Positions 1 through 10,435 of a stretch of DNA of 64,000 bases are shown piece by piece. Within the stretch, counting starts at the first letter, position 1. Each line of letters begins with the position of its first letter. The stretch covers positions 23,794,469-23,858,468 of the forward strand of contig NC_133538.1 of NCBI RefSeq assembly GCF_048544455.1. The letters are read 5' to 3'. Source of the DNA: Silene latifolia (Eukaryota > Streptophyta > Magnoliopsida > Caryophyllales > Caryophyllaceae). The notes under the pieces were generated by a model. That model saw only the letters and a list, made by a program, of their open reading frames with translations, had not been told where the DNA came from and searched no databases. The translations under genes were made by a program, and so were the position numbers.

Positions 1-482
1 CATATAGTTGAGTAGGGAAGATTATGTCAACTTGTAGGTGTTGTACAATCTAATCGGTTCGGCTCCGGGACCCAAACTTTTCTAGGATTGTAAGATATAA
101 ACCAACTTGATCCATCACAACAATAATTGCTTGCTTATAATTTGAGAATATGTTTGTATGATCAATTCCCATGAATCCCCTATGACCCCATGACACCCTA
201 GTGCCTTTTACCAATTGTTTACATCCCTTTTTAATCATCTTGCTTGTCTACTTTCATTGCTATTTAGTTTAGTGATCTTCTATTCCAACCCCAAATTGTG
301 ACACCCCTAGACACCGCTACTTGTAATTGAAAATCTCACTTCAATACCTGTCCCTTGGGATCAGACCTTTACTTGCCTCTTTACTAATAGTAGAGTTGTT
401 TGTGGAGTTATAAATATTGTTTTGGTCAAGGTGCTCCTAACGACAAGTACCAAAAACTAAACCTCTCAAGAGCGCTCGACCA
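1..482 (+). mobile_element. Terminal part of an LTR from a different element
   Basis: No coding sequence is visible. The stretch ends with text resembling the U5 end of plant Ty3/gypsy LTRs (a 'cctgtcccttgggatc' block followed by a gap to 'ctaacgacaagtacc'), reading on the plus strand. It does not align with the corresponding part of the LTR at 6318-7910, so it is probably a piece of another element joined at about 483. The outer boundary lies off the window. Family assignment is inference. Confidence 0.35.
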
Positions 483-961
483 ATAGCGTGACTCTTATTC
501 CCAAAAACCTAATTACAATTAGGCTTCTAACAATCGTCTTTAATTTGCGTCAGAGTCGTTGTGTGGTCGATCGACCACTAGGACCAGTCGATCGACCAAG
601 CTTCGCTGAACAGTAGCTTCTGATTTGATTTAGGAATCGTGCTCTGGTCGATCGACTAAGGGCATCAGTCGATCGACTGCTTTAACAGGTACTTTGCTCC
701 AAAAGCCTCGTAAATTTGTCTTTCAGGCCTCGATACACGCACCAATTTCGCTTCCCGAGTCTTTACTTCACGTCAGGTCCTATGCCTAGTACTCGGGGAC
801 GGATTCGGCTCATTTTCCGCTGCATTCTTCCCATTTCTGCAATATTAAACAAAAACACAAAAGTAGACGGAAATAGGGAAAATAGTAGCATAAACTACAT
901 AATTGAGCTCTGAAATGCGTGTAAAATAGGGTGTAAAACATCATATTTAGGACACGCATCA
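483..961 (-). repeat. Partial 3' LTR of the gag-protease element
   Basis: Matches 7433-7910 closely, including four CGATCG palindromes at 564-680. Homology stops abruptly at 483, where the 5' LTR continues with a TATA-like box but this copy runs into unrelated LTR sequence. The inner end is the conserved TGATGCGTGTCC start (sense strand). Confidence 0.85.
564..680. repeat. CGATCG palindrome array, 3' LTR
   Basis: Four copies of a 10-12 bp palindrome (GGTCGATCGACC, AGTCGATCGACC, GGTCGATCGACT, AGTCGATCGACT) as two pairs about 20 bp apart internally. Equivalent to 7514-7629 in the other LTR. Confidence 0.9.
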
Positions 962-975
962 AACTTCCCCAAACC
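962..975 (-). promoter_or_regulatory. Polypurine tract of the gag-protease element
   Basis: Sense strand reads GGTTTGGGGAAGTT directly before the LTR start TGATGCG. Position and purine richness fit the plus-strand primer site. Confidence 0.75.
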
Positions 976-3215
976 AAACCCTTGCTTGTCCCCAAGCAAG
1001 AACTAGACTCGATCTTAAAACCTAATGGAACGCGTTCATTCTCAGAGCTAAATGCAAAATGCAAAGCCTAAACCAGTTTAATGCTAAAAATCAACAACCA
1101 ATTAGTAATATGAATCATGCAAGCGAGTTATGTAGTCGTTAAAAATTGCTGAACTTTAAACTATAGAGACTTATCATATTGGACTCTCACGGGTCGCTCA
1201 AATCACTCAATAAACACAGGTGAATATATGTAAAGATAGAAAGAAGTAATTTTTTAAAGACTCTCACCTAACTACGACCTATAAAAACATGCCTGCAGTC
1301 TAATATGAAAATAATCTCTACAACCGTACATATGCATTCCAACCATTAAAGACCACTGACACATGCCGAGGGTACAATTTGGATATGTGAGGCCATGGGT
1401 AAGAAGGGGCTAAGACGAATTTGGTAAAAACAGAGTTATAAGCCAAGCTAGTAACAAAGGGAACCAAATTAATAAATCATTCCAACTTCTTGCTCAAGAT
1501 TAAACGATAAAGCGGTGCTAACAGTAAGCACAAATCTCACATTCTCCATACAAACTTAATTCCCCAAATGATATTAATCGCAACATGGGAATATAAAATC
1601 ACCAACTAATGAAGATTCAATCATGTGATTTTATCTTTTTTTTCTCTTTCTCTTTTTTTTTTATTCTTTTCTCATCTTTCTTTCAACTTTTCCTTTCTCA
1701 TCTTTCCAATATCATCTCAATAAGAGCATATGCAACCAAAAATGAAGTAGCAATCCCAAAAACTAAAACTACTAGCTTGACAAGGGCAGGGTAAATATAG
1801 GATGTAGTTAATAGGACAAAAAGGCTATTTCTGGCAGTGTGAGGCTTATGGGAAAAATGAATAAAGGGGTGGCCTCTTCCACATGTGTCAACATACCACA
1901 AACCGAATGCATACAGGTATTAAGCAAATTAAGTTCATATTTATGCATATTGATATAACATGTCTCATAAGGAGTACTACTCACATTCCTAAATAAACCA
2001 GTCATGAATGTCACCAGTTATAAGGCTCTAAAACTCAGAGTATAATGTAGTTTCCCAAAAATCTAAGTCAAGTTTCAAGATTCAGTGAATAAATTAACGA
2101 AAACTCGTTGATATGCAATAAGACTCTACTAATAGCGTGTTAATGAGCACGACTTAGGCGTAAACAGATGAAAAATGCAATGTCATCATTGAACTACTAC
2201 CGTTCCGACTCGGCCTACATGCTAAAATAAACGTGCAATTTTTTTTTTTTTGAATTTTTGAAATTTTTCAATTTTTTTGGATTTTCTGTATATAAGAGGA
2301 AAATAAATAACAATGCAAGACAAAAATGTAAACGTTTTGGATTTTCTGTATATAAGAGGAAAATAAACAACAATGCAAGACAAAAATGTAAACGTGAATG
2401 CAAAACAGAATGAATGCAACGCAAAACCTTTCCCCAAACCAAATCACACAATGCCCTCATTGTGCAAAATCATATGAGAAAATAATCAAGGGAAATGGGA
2501 ATTTGCGATAATATTAACTAAAAAGACATGAAGGAGACATGGGAACTCACAAGACTTTAAGCGCGAAAAAAGGAAACCTCCCAAACCAGCGTGAGCTAGG
2601 AGGTTTCAGTAGCCAGCAGTGCTACCATAAGGTACCTGAAAACACAAAAATACCGCGCATAATTCCGAGAAAACAACTAAGGAACGAGAAATATGTGCAA
2701 AAAGAATAAAAATAGAAGAAAAGGGAATCGGCACGGGAGGTGGTCGATCGACCAGAGTACCTAGGAACAGTGCCTCTGGAATCCTCCGCATCAGTCGATC
2801 GACCAGGGGGTCCAGTCAATCGACTGGCATACCTGACGATTCTGCCTCTCTTCTTCGAATTAACTCAATGAATTGAGTTTATATGGTCTAAATACCTGCA
2901 AACATGCACATAATAAAGCGCTCCAAAATTGCGCTACCCAAATGAAAAGTCTATAGTCTAAAAAAATCCTAAGCAAACGAATTAAAGCGAAGTTTCGAGC
3001 ACACCAAAACAATAAATAGTCTAGCAAAAAATAGTAAATAAATTGTTTTAAAAGGATTTGATCACCTAATAGTTGATCAAGAATGGCCATGGAATGGCCC
3101 ACTTGCTCGGCTTCTGGCTACAAGAAGTAGCCTCTACAGTGCTCATCCTCTCAGCTGCACTCCTAACAACTCCAATATCCGCAAAACTCAACGGATCAAC
3201 ATCTCTAACATCTTC
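976..3215 (-). other. Non-coding 3' internal region of the gag-protease element
   Basis: About 2.2 kb between protease and 3' LTR, the place where pol would be in an autonomous element. Only short frames with no recognisable domain. It contains an exact 60-bp tandem duplication (2276-2395) and two CGATCG palindromes at 2742-2826. Confidence 0.6.
2276..2395. repeat. 60-bp tandem duplication
   Basis: Two head-to-tail 60-bp units, differing at about one base, each containing 'ctgtatataagagg'. Recent slippage or local duplication. Confidence 0.9.
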
Positions 3216-6191
3216 TCAATCATTGACCTCATCTGGCTCATCAAAATCCAAATCAGACTCCGTCACTTTGACTGGCTCCTCATCCGGCTCCTCATCAGTT
3301 GCATAGCTCAGACACCCTAGACCGCCTCTTTGCACAATGGGCTCTCTCACAACTGGAGCAACATGCGGCTCTAAATTCCCCAATCCAGCTCCTGTAATAG
3401 TCAAAACAGAAGGATCTTCCTCCAATTTGCTCCCAATCTGGGGCGGAGGTGTTATAGCAGAAATAGGCATAGGGGCAAGCATAGGGGCAGGCATATCAGG
3501 CAACATAACATAAGACTTAACTACATTGTAAGTTACTGGGTACATAGCATCCTTCTTCTTATAGGTCTGGGCAAAAACAATGGACTGTTTTCCTACCTTA
3601 AAGGTCAATGTCCCTAAGCCAACATCTATAACTACACCAGCAGTGTGCAGAAATGGTCTACCCAAAATGATAGGAGTGTGAGCATCCTCGGGTATATCTA
3701 GCACAATGAAGTCAACTGGGAAAAAGAACTTTCCTATTTGCACAGGAATGTCCTCTAAGACTCCTACAGGCTGGACCGCGAACGATCGACCATCCGCACC
3801 GTCATGTTTGTAATTGCAAACCTAGTCAATTTTAATTTCTTAGCAAGACTCAAAGGCATAACACTAATACTGGCCCCTAGGTCACACAATGCCTTCTCAA
3901 TAGAAAAGGTGCCAATATTACATGGGACTGAAAAACTACCTGGGTCTTCTAGCTTATGAGGTGCAGTATGAGTCAAATAGGAAGAAGACTCCTAAGTTAA
4001 TGCGATAGATTGCACAGTATCAAGTGACTTCTTTTTAGACAGCAGCTGCTTCATAAATTTCATATAGGCAGGCACTTGATTAACTAATTCTAGGAAAGGA
4101 ACTTGCACATTTAAACTACGAATAACATCTTCAAACTTGTTAAACGATACCTATTCCTTTGTCGGCACCAATCTCTCTGGATAAGGGGCTGTAAGAAGCA
4201 ACTTAGCCCTCTCCTCTAGGTCTCTCATACCGGCATCAGTGGACTTAGGCTGAAAATCTACTACTTTGTCTTTGTTGTAGCTCGAACCTTCTTCAGATCA
4301 TCTCAAGAATGAACCATTAACCGTCGTAGGGTCATACTTTGGAACCGGAACTGACCCACCAGCATTTGGATCTTGCCTCAATAATTTCGGAGTCGTCGTA
4401 CCCCGAAATAAGTAGTCCCTTAAGTTATCTGGCATTGGAGGACGAAAAGGTTCACAATCAGACGTATCTTCAGTCGATCGACCATGTAGGTCAGTCGATC
4501 GACCAACTGCACTGTTGCTCAAAGTTTCTGTTTTGTTACGGACTCGCCACTGTTCACCAGATGCGATCGATCGACCAGGTGTGTCAGTCGATCGACTAAT
4601 GCATCTGCTGATCGTCTTTTTCTTGCTACTGTTCATCCCAGCCTTTTTCTTACTCGGTTCCGCCTCATCTTTTTCAATAACTTCTTTGACCATAGTGGGC
4701 CCATCAAGGGTAGACCAACTCCTCAAAGTCATCGCATTTAGTCTTTTTTTGATCCCGCTGCGACAGTAATTGCCCCGGAGCTCTAGTTGCACTTTTGCTT
4801 AACAATTGGGCAATTTGACTCTCCAACATTTTTGTAGAAGTCTCTCTAGCTAGAGACTCATTTTGCAGCAAACCCAACAAATTCTGAACCATGTTTTTCA
4901 ATTCGGAAATATCAGAACTTTTAAATTGCTGTTGTTGAGGCACATAGGGAGACTTTTGATACTGTTGTTGTTGCTGCTTATGAGGGGGCACATAGTTTTG
5001 CTGCTGCTGCTGCTATGGTGGACCTGGATTAAGAACATTCTGGTTAGTCCACCTCAAATTGGGGTGGACATTAGAGGGATCGGGATAAGCACCAGTCTGC
5101 CTAAAATGTTGAAAGGCAGCACATGTTTTATTCGAACTAGTACAAAACTCCGAAACATGTCCCTCTCCTCCACATCTTTTGCATGTAAAGGGACCGTCTA
5201 AAACTTCATTAACTTTATATATCCCACCTTTTTGGGATCCCCCAAAATATAACTTGTCGAATCTCGCAGTAAGAGCCTCTATTGCAGCTGTAGTAGGAGA
5301 TTCAGTTGCTCTTCTCTGATTCCCTCTAGAATTCCCGTGCTCAGCTTTATGGGTGGCCATATCTTCAATAATCTTCCACCCCTTAGTCTCTCCACTATTC
5401 TCCTGGAATCTTCCATTGGCTGCAGCATCCAGGATAGCCCTCTCATCATTATAAAGCGCATTATAGAATTGATTACACAGGAACCATTGCTCGAACCCAT
5501 GGTGCGGAATAGATCGCACCATTCTCTTGAAACGGACCTATGCCTCATGAAAATCCTCATCAGAACCCTGTCTAAAGCTTATGATCTGAGCTCTAATCGT
5601 ATTGGTCTTCGATGCAGAGAAATATTTTTTATAAAATGCTAGCGCCAGCAAATTCCAATCACTAACCCCATTAGCAGCTCGATCCAGATCTCGGTACCAC
5701 TCCCTAGCAGCATCACGAAGCGAGAATATGAATATCGTCTCTTTTATCTGGTCTTGGGTCACACCCACTGGTGAGGGTATGGAACAACAGTAGTCAATGA
5801 ATATCTCCATATGTTTAGTTGCATCTTCATTTGCAGCTCCCCCAAATTGGTTTCTCTCAATCAAGTTAATGTAGGACGGTTTCACTTCAAATTTTTTATC
5901 CGTCCCGGCTGGCAACGCGAATCCCTTATAGAGATTCTCAGCTTTTGGCTCGGAGTGACTGGCTATACTTACTTCTTCAGCCATATCTGGAGATGAAACG
6001 GTCTCAGCTGAAGAAGCAGAAATAGGAGATAAAGGTGGATCCTCCTCAAATAACTCGTTCTCGTAATAACTGGACAGAGTACTCAGCTCTTCCTCTGTCG
6101 GCAATACTCTAGATGATTGTCTCAACTCACGCAAAGTCTTCTCGATCTCAGGATCTTATGGTAGTAATTCACCACCTTGTGACCTACGCAT
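3216..6191 (-). pseudogene. gag-pro: gag plus aspartic protease pseudogene
   Basis: The start at 6191 (ATG) is followed after 11 codons by TAA at 6158-6156. The frame then gives a retrotransposon gag capsid domain (residues such as DAAREWYRDL near 5700), a TAG at 5540-5538 where tryptophan is expected, a CCHC-like knuckle CKRCGGEGHVSEFC near 5170, a TAG at 5015-5013 before a glutamine-rich stretch, a frameshift near 4750 at the usual NAMTLRSG-like motif, further stops near 4280, 4155 and 3993, then an aspartic protease with the active-site DLGAS in CDLGASISVMP (about 3870). A second frameshift lies near 3780, inside a CGATCG-like sequence. The end VND-stop is at 3216. Gag assembles the particle and the protease cleaves it, but this copy cannot make either. 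Two palindrome pairs lie in the coding region and are read as RSTD/RSI repeats. Confidence 0.85.
4470..4598. repeat. CGATCG palindromes inside gag
   Basis: Two pairs (4471-4505 and 4565-4598) of the same palindrome found in the LTR, each pair about 20 bp apart. In the gag frame they give the short peptide RSTD or RSI repeatedly. Confidence 0.85.
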
Positions 6192-6294
6192 AAGAGGAAA
6201 CTAGAAGTAGAATATGAGAACAGTTTAAGGAACAAATGTTCCTTAAACTAAGAAAAAGACTAAAAGAAAAATAACTAAAAATTAGACAATTGCC

Positions 6295-6312
6295 TCCCTG
6301 ACAACAGCGCCA
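6295..6312 (-). promoter_or_regulatory. Primer binding site, tRNA-Asp type
   Basis: Sense strand TGGCGCTGTTGTCAGGGA lies a few bases inside the 5' LTR end. It is close to the tRNA-Asp complementary site (TGGCGCCGTTGCCGGGGA) typical of Athila and related plant Ty3/gypsy elements. Confidence 0.8.
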
Positions 6313-6925
6313 AAATTTGAACCGTCGTAGAGTATCAAAAATAAAATTTATAATCCAAACTACTACTATAGATAGTGGCAGTCAGGGTCGAACCACAAGA
6401 AGGCAAGCAATTTAAAGTTGTCTAATTTAAGTCTAAAAATAACATTTTGGGGGTTTGATTTGAATGATTCTATAACTAAAGGCAATAAAATTAAAACTAA
6501 ACTAAAGCAAATAAATGAGCAATTAAAGAAAATAGATGAAATCAAATATTAAAAGAATGCTAAGATGGTCGGTTCACTGTTGTTTCGACGACAAGATCCT
6601 AGATAAGTCTGAAATAATCACGTAAGACGGAAAAATAAGAAGTCCTCTCGGTCCATTCTTAACAGGTAGCATCTTTCGATCTAGCAACGGGTCCCTAAGT
6701 ATAACTAGTACTGACTCTCGCCCTGAAAAGTGATTCTTAATAGCCTAAATTTTACCTATCTTTCGATCTCAGTATAATTTAGTCGTTTCAATTGGTAGTC
6801 TAATTCCCTCCCCTATCTTTCGATCTAATGGGTGGGTCAATTACTAAGTATTCAACTAGTCACGTGCACTCGATTTATCAAATTAAGCAAATTAATCAAT
6901 TAAAACGGAGCTGATCTTACGTGAA

Positions 6926-7004
6926 GCGGTCGATCGACCATCTAAGCCGGTCGATCGACCAACGGGCTCAGTCGATCGACTATTGACATCAGTCGATCGA
7001 CCAA
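6926..7004. repeat. CGATCG palindrome array in the LTR leader
   Basis: Four palindromes (GGTCGATCGACC, GGTCGATCGACC, AGTCGATCGACT, AGTCGATCGACC) at roughly 20-bp spacing, downstream of the TATA-like box on the sense strand, so probably transcribed. Confidence 0.85.
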
Positions 7005-7419
7005 GACCTGAATCAGGTCTACAAAATCTACGCCGCCTACACTACATGTCCCCTACATCTTAGCACGAAGGGTTTAGCTACTCATGATAGAATTTATAAC
7101 AACAACGAAATTAACAATTAACGAAATTGGATGCATGATTAAATAAACTAAGCAAATATGATACATAAACGAAATAAGGCTTTGGGAAACTACTCTATGC
7201 AATCCTAATCTATGAATAAGTAAAAGCAAACTGAAATCAAGAAATCAGAATTACCGAATGAAAGCAGGAAGAAGAATCCGAAAGCACGAACATTATTGAC
7301 AAAAATAAAGCTAATTGTATTGAATGTTTATTAACTAAATTCTAATCTATGGAATCTGATGCTAAAAACTCGATAATGAATCCTCAAAATTCGATCCCTG
7401 TTCTGAAACGTAGGTTCAC

Positions 7420-7428
7420 GTTATATAG
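7420..7428 (-). promoter_or_regulatory. TATA-like box of the 5' LTR
   Basis: Sense strand CCTATATAAC about 85 bp downstream of the palindrome array at 7514-7629. Promoter role is inferred from motif and position only. Confidence 0.5.
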
Positions 7429-7513
7429 GAGTATAGCGTGACTCTTATTCCTAAAAATCTAATTACAATTGGGCTTCTAACTCTCGTCTTTAATTTGCGT
7501 TAGAGTCGCTGTG

Positions 7514-7629
7514 TGGTCGATCGACCACTAGGACCAGTCGATCGACCAAGCTTCGCTGAACAGTAGCTTCTGATTTTATTTAGGAATCGTGCTCTGGTCG
7601 ATCGACTAAGGGCATCAGTCGATCGACTA
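7514..7629. repeat. CGATCG palindrome array upstream of TATA, 5' LTR
   Basis: Same four palindromes as 564-680, here directly upstream of the LTR TATA-like box on the sense strand. Confidence 0.9.
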
Positions 7630-8283
7630 CTTCAACAGGTACTTTGCTCCAAAAGCCTCGTAAATTTTCTTTCAGGCCTCGATACGCGCACCAAGTTCGC
7701 TTCCCGAGTCTTTACTTCACGTCAGGTCCTATGCCTAGTACTCGTGGACGGATTCGGCTCATTTTCTGCTGCATTCTTCCCATTTCTGCAATATTACACA
7801 AAAACACGAAAGTAGACGGAAATAGGGAAAATAGTAGCATAAACTACATAATTGAGCTCTGAAATACGTGTAAAATAGGGTGTAAAACATCATATTTAGG
7901 ACACGCATCAGATAATCAAAAGACAATAACGAAACATAATTTAAATAGTGATAAAGTTTAAGTGATTACAATCCAAAACCAAACTGATGAAAGTATAATA
8001 CACGTTCTCCAAAAATCCAATGGCCTACTTGCTAAACAAAATGTCTGACAACAGCGGAAGACTCTTCTAACTGCAACTGATGACTCATCCCAGCAAGCCC
8101 ATAAGCACCATATCAAATCTGCTCAACAACTGCTCACCATTCCCGAATGCATCACCACAGTTTTTTAAAACAAAGACGGGGTCAGTACTAATCACACAAT
8201 AATATAATTACAATCAGACAAGAAATCAACACAGCTCAATCGTCACATCAACCCGAACTCCATCACCAACTCCTCAATACTGA

Positions 8284-8512
8284 CTACACACTAAAGTGTG
8301 TAGCCCTGCCAGAGTACCCATCGCAACAGGTTACTCCTCGCCGCCAGTGGGGGACCGCAGCCGTTCCCACCTAAGCCCCGCTCATCTCCTTCGAGCGATA
8401 AACCCAAATCCATTAATGTGCACATCCCTTCTCTGGCGGGTTCCACAGAAGGTGAATCATGGGCGTGAAGCCACTCCCGCAAGTGACTCCACTCAGCCAG
8501 GGACGCACCCCG
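8284..8512 (-). other. Conserved hairpin cluster in LTR, copy A
   Basis: Hairpins visible by eye: CTACACACT/AGTGTGTAG (8284-8303); GTGGG/CCCAC (8347-8370); CGCTC/GAGCG (about 8380-8397); CCTTCTCTGG/CCACAGAAGG (about 8431-8456); AGCCACT/AGTGACT (8469-8488), which pairs with one G-U on the sense strand; and a stem around the loop ACGCA (8498-8512) with GGG/CCC where other copies have AGA/TCT. Located in the expected R-U5 leader. Confidence 0.65.
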
Positions 8513-9056
8513 AAGATCACAGACAGATACAATCAACAACAACCAATAATGATAAAATCCAACAACCGTCACAGTACCAATATTATACGTTAACAACAAT
8601 CACAATCAACACCAAACCACATTATGTGACTAATACTGAGTAGGGAAACCCTACATGGAATGCAAACACAAGCAGACGATCTCAACAGCTGTATCAAAAC
8701 CTCTCATCTACGAATCCTCCTCCTATCACATGATCACATAATTACTACTAGGACAACTAACCATAACAACCCCCAATCCCCCAAATTAGGGTTTAAACCA
8801 AGTTAATTAAATGCTATAAAATTGGTATGTAGATCTTACCCTTGATGCAAGGATCACAAGGACACAAAGAACGATGAAATCCGACCTCTCAAGCTCCGGG
8901 ATTTGATAATAATGCGGATGAAGAGAACAACGTAGTTTTAAACCTCCTTTGAGTGAATTAGATTTATGAAAAGTTTTTAGGGAAGAAGACGATATAAAAT
9001 ATATACTAATCCGCGTCATTAACAAAACCCGTCAAAATATTACCCGTCAACCGAGC

Positions 9057-9135
9057 TACTCGATCGAGTAACTAACGTACTCGATCGAGTACCACTTACT
9101 CGATCGAGTGCCAAGGCTACTCGATCGAGTACCCT
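9057..9135. repeat. ACTCGATCGAGT palindrome array, copy A
   Basis: Four near-perfect copies of ACTCGATCGAGT/TACTCGATCGAGTA in 80 bp, just upstream (sense strand) of the TATA-like run near 9000. Two decayed copies with ATAGAG follow at 9173-9206. Confidence 0.9.
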
Positions 9136-9234
9136 ACAGGCAGAATAGTGTTTCGTAACTCAAAACACCCTTACTCAATAGAGTAAGGCCCACTCGATAG
9201 AGTACCCAGAGACTCATAAAACCGTCGTATTACA

Positions 9235-10435
9235 CTTGGCTCCCCGGAGGGATGGAATTGTTTATGGTCGGAAATCTGTTTAGGTAATTACCTGCTGCTC
9301 TTGGTGAATTTTTTGCGTTTACTACCCTTTTGACTGGACGTTTATAACCTAACCTCGGCCTTTTCTGTTTGCATTTACGGCTATTAAACATTGCAAGTCC
9401 GTCACAGCTGGGAATTACCCATGTTACTTTACATACACAGTTTGATGTTGTAATGGTGTCGGTGGTGGAAGAGATTAGGTTCAGATTTTTGGTGGGTGTG
9501 CATGTTTTTGGATTCCAGTATCAAAGGTGGAGCTACGTCCCTTGGTCATAAAACTTCTTAAAGGTATTCACTCTTTCTTATAATTGATTCTGAATTAGTT
9601 TATAATGTTTATTCGGATTGATTTTCAGGGATAGCAGCTTTAATCTCTTATTTTCAGGTTATTTCCGTTTGCTTTCCTTTATGTCGGAGTGTTATAATGA
9701 TTTTGGTGTCGGATAGTGGTTAGAACTTATACTGCCTGCACTTTGGTTGCGTGGCTTACTTTCTGGTTTTCTTTTTCGGTCGGATGTTGTTTGTTTTGCT
9801 AATACTGTTGAGATTTTCAGTTTATCCTGCACCTAATAGCCTAATTACTGCATTCTGGTTGGATACGTTCACAGATTTTAAGATACCTCAGTTAGGCAAT
9901 TACGTGTTACGCTTATCCTCGTTAGCTTTGTATCATTAAATTTAGAACTTGCCCCTCTAAGTTTGGATTCTATAATTCTATGCATTGCAATGGTGGTGGT
10001 GCCAGTTAGGAGTGTGTGACTTGTATGGCCATTGCTTTATATGATTGGCATGCGTGCCAACAGCGGCATGGTGCATATGCCGGTCTTGGTTGACTAATCT
10101 GCGCTGTTCAGTTTGATTGGGTTTAATTGCCTTTACCAGCTTCAATGTCGTTTGCGATTTTGCATATCCTCTTTTCTTTTTTAAAATTTAGTTTGGTTAC
10201 TTTATTATTGGTGAGTTATATTAATTTTGTCCAAACTTTTTTGTTTTTTAGGTGCTTTATTAAGTCTGATCTTGTTGGCGTTAAGGTATTGATTTGCCCA
10301 TTCATTCTGAATACCTTAATTTTGTTTTTGTAATGCTTTTTAACTCCCCTCTTAGCTTCTCTTATTAGAAAATATGTATCCGGCAGCTCACGTTCATTCT
10401 TAATACGCCTTTTGGTCACCTTCCAGATTAATGGA
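9235..10435. other. No recognisable gene
   Basis: T-rich, intron-like sequence with only short frames. I see no domain, repeat family or RNA gene here. Confidence 0.5.

Larger units (their letters stand above)
483..7910 (-). mobile_element. Non-autonomous Ty3/gypsy-like LTR retrotransposon with gag and protease only
   Basis: Minus-strand element. The 5' LTR is 6318-7910, followed by a tRNA-Asp-type primer site (6295-6312), a broken gag-protease frame (3216-6191), about 2.2 kb of non-coding DNA, a purine-rich tract (962-975) and a partial 3' LTR (483-961). The shared LTR segment 483-961 matches 7433-7910 with few differences. No reverse transcriptase, RNase H or integrase is present between the protease and the 3' LTR, so it would need enzymes from a partner. 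The LTR begins TGATGCGTGTCC on the sense strand. The layout resembles TR-GAG type derivatives of the Athila/Tat side of Ty3/gypsy; that label is inference. It sits inside the LTR at 7911-9234. Confidence 0.8.
6318..7910 (-). repeat. 5' LTR of the gag-protease element
   Basis: 1593 bp, starting TGATGCG and ending CA on the sense strand. On the sense strand the order is: four CGATCG palindromes (7629-7514), a TATA-like TATATAA (about 7428-7421), then a leader with four more palindromes (7004-6926), then the primer site. Three 'tatctttcgatct' segments (near 6670, 6760 and 6815) form a small internal repeat. Confidence 0.85.
7911..9234 (-). repeat. Truncated LTR, copy A of the hairpin-cluster family
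   Basis: Aligns with the LTRs at 24254-25738 and 30271-31749 from about 100 bp inside their TGTAACACC end to the closing TATTACA at 9234. The missing first part is explained by insertion of the gag-protease element between 'gcaat' and 'gata' of this LTR; the remainder should lie left of the window. It has the hairpin cluster (8284-8512), a TATA-like run near 8990-9003 and CGATCGAG palindromes (9057-9135, two weaker copies at 9173-9206). The sequence after 9234 lacks the polypurine hairpin of copies B and D, so this may be a solo LTR. Confidence 0.75.

Noticed and set aside
3073-3306. Serine-rich plus-strand frame
   Set aside because: Antisense of the end of the gag-protease frame, no family match.
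8345-8512. GC-rich LTR core resembling tRNA or other RNA gene
   Set aside because: No cloverleaf or A/B box pair; the hairpins are better seen as part of the LTR leader.
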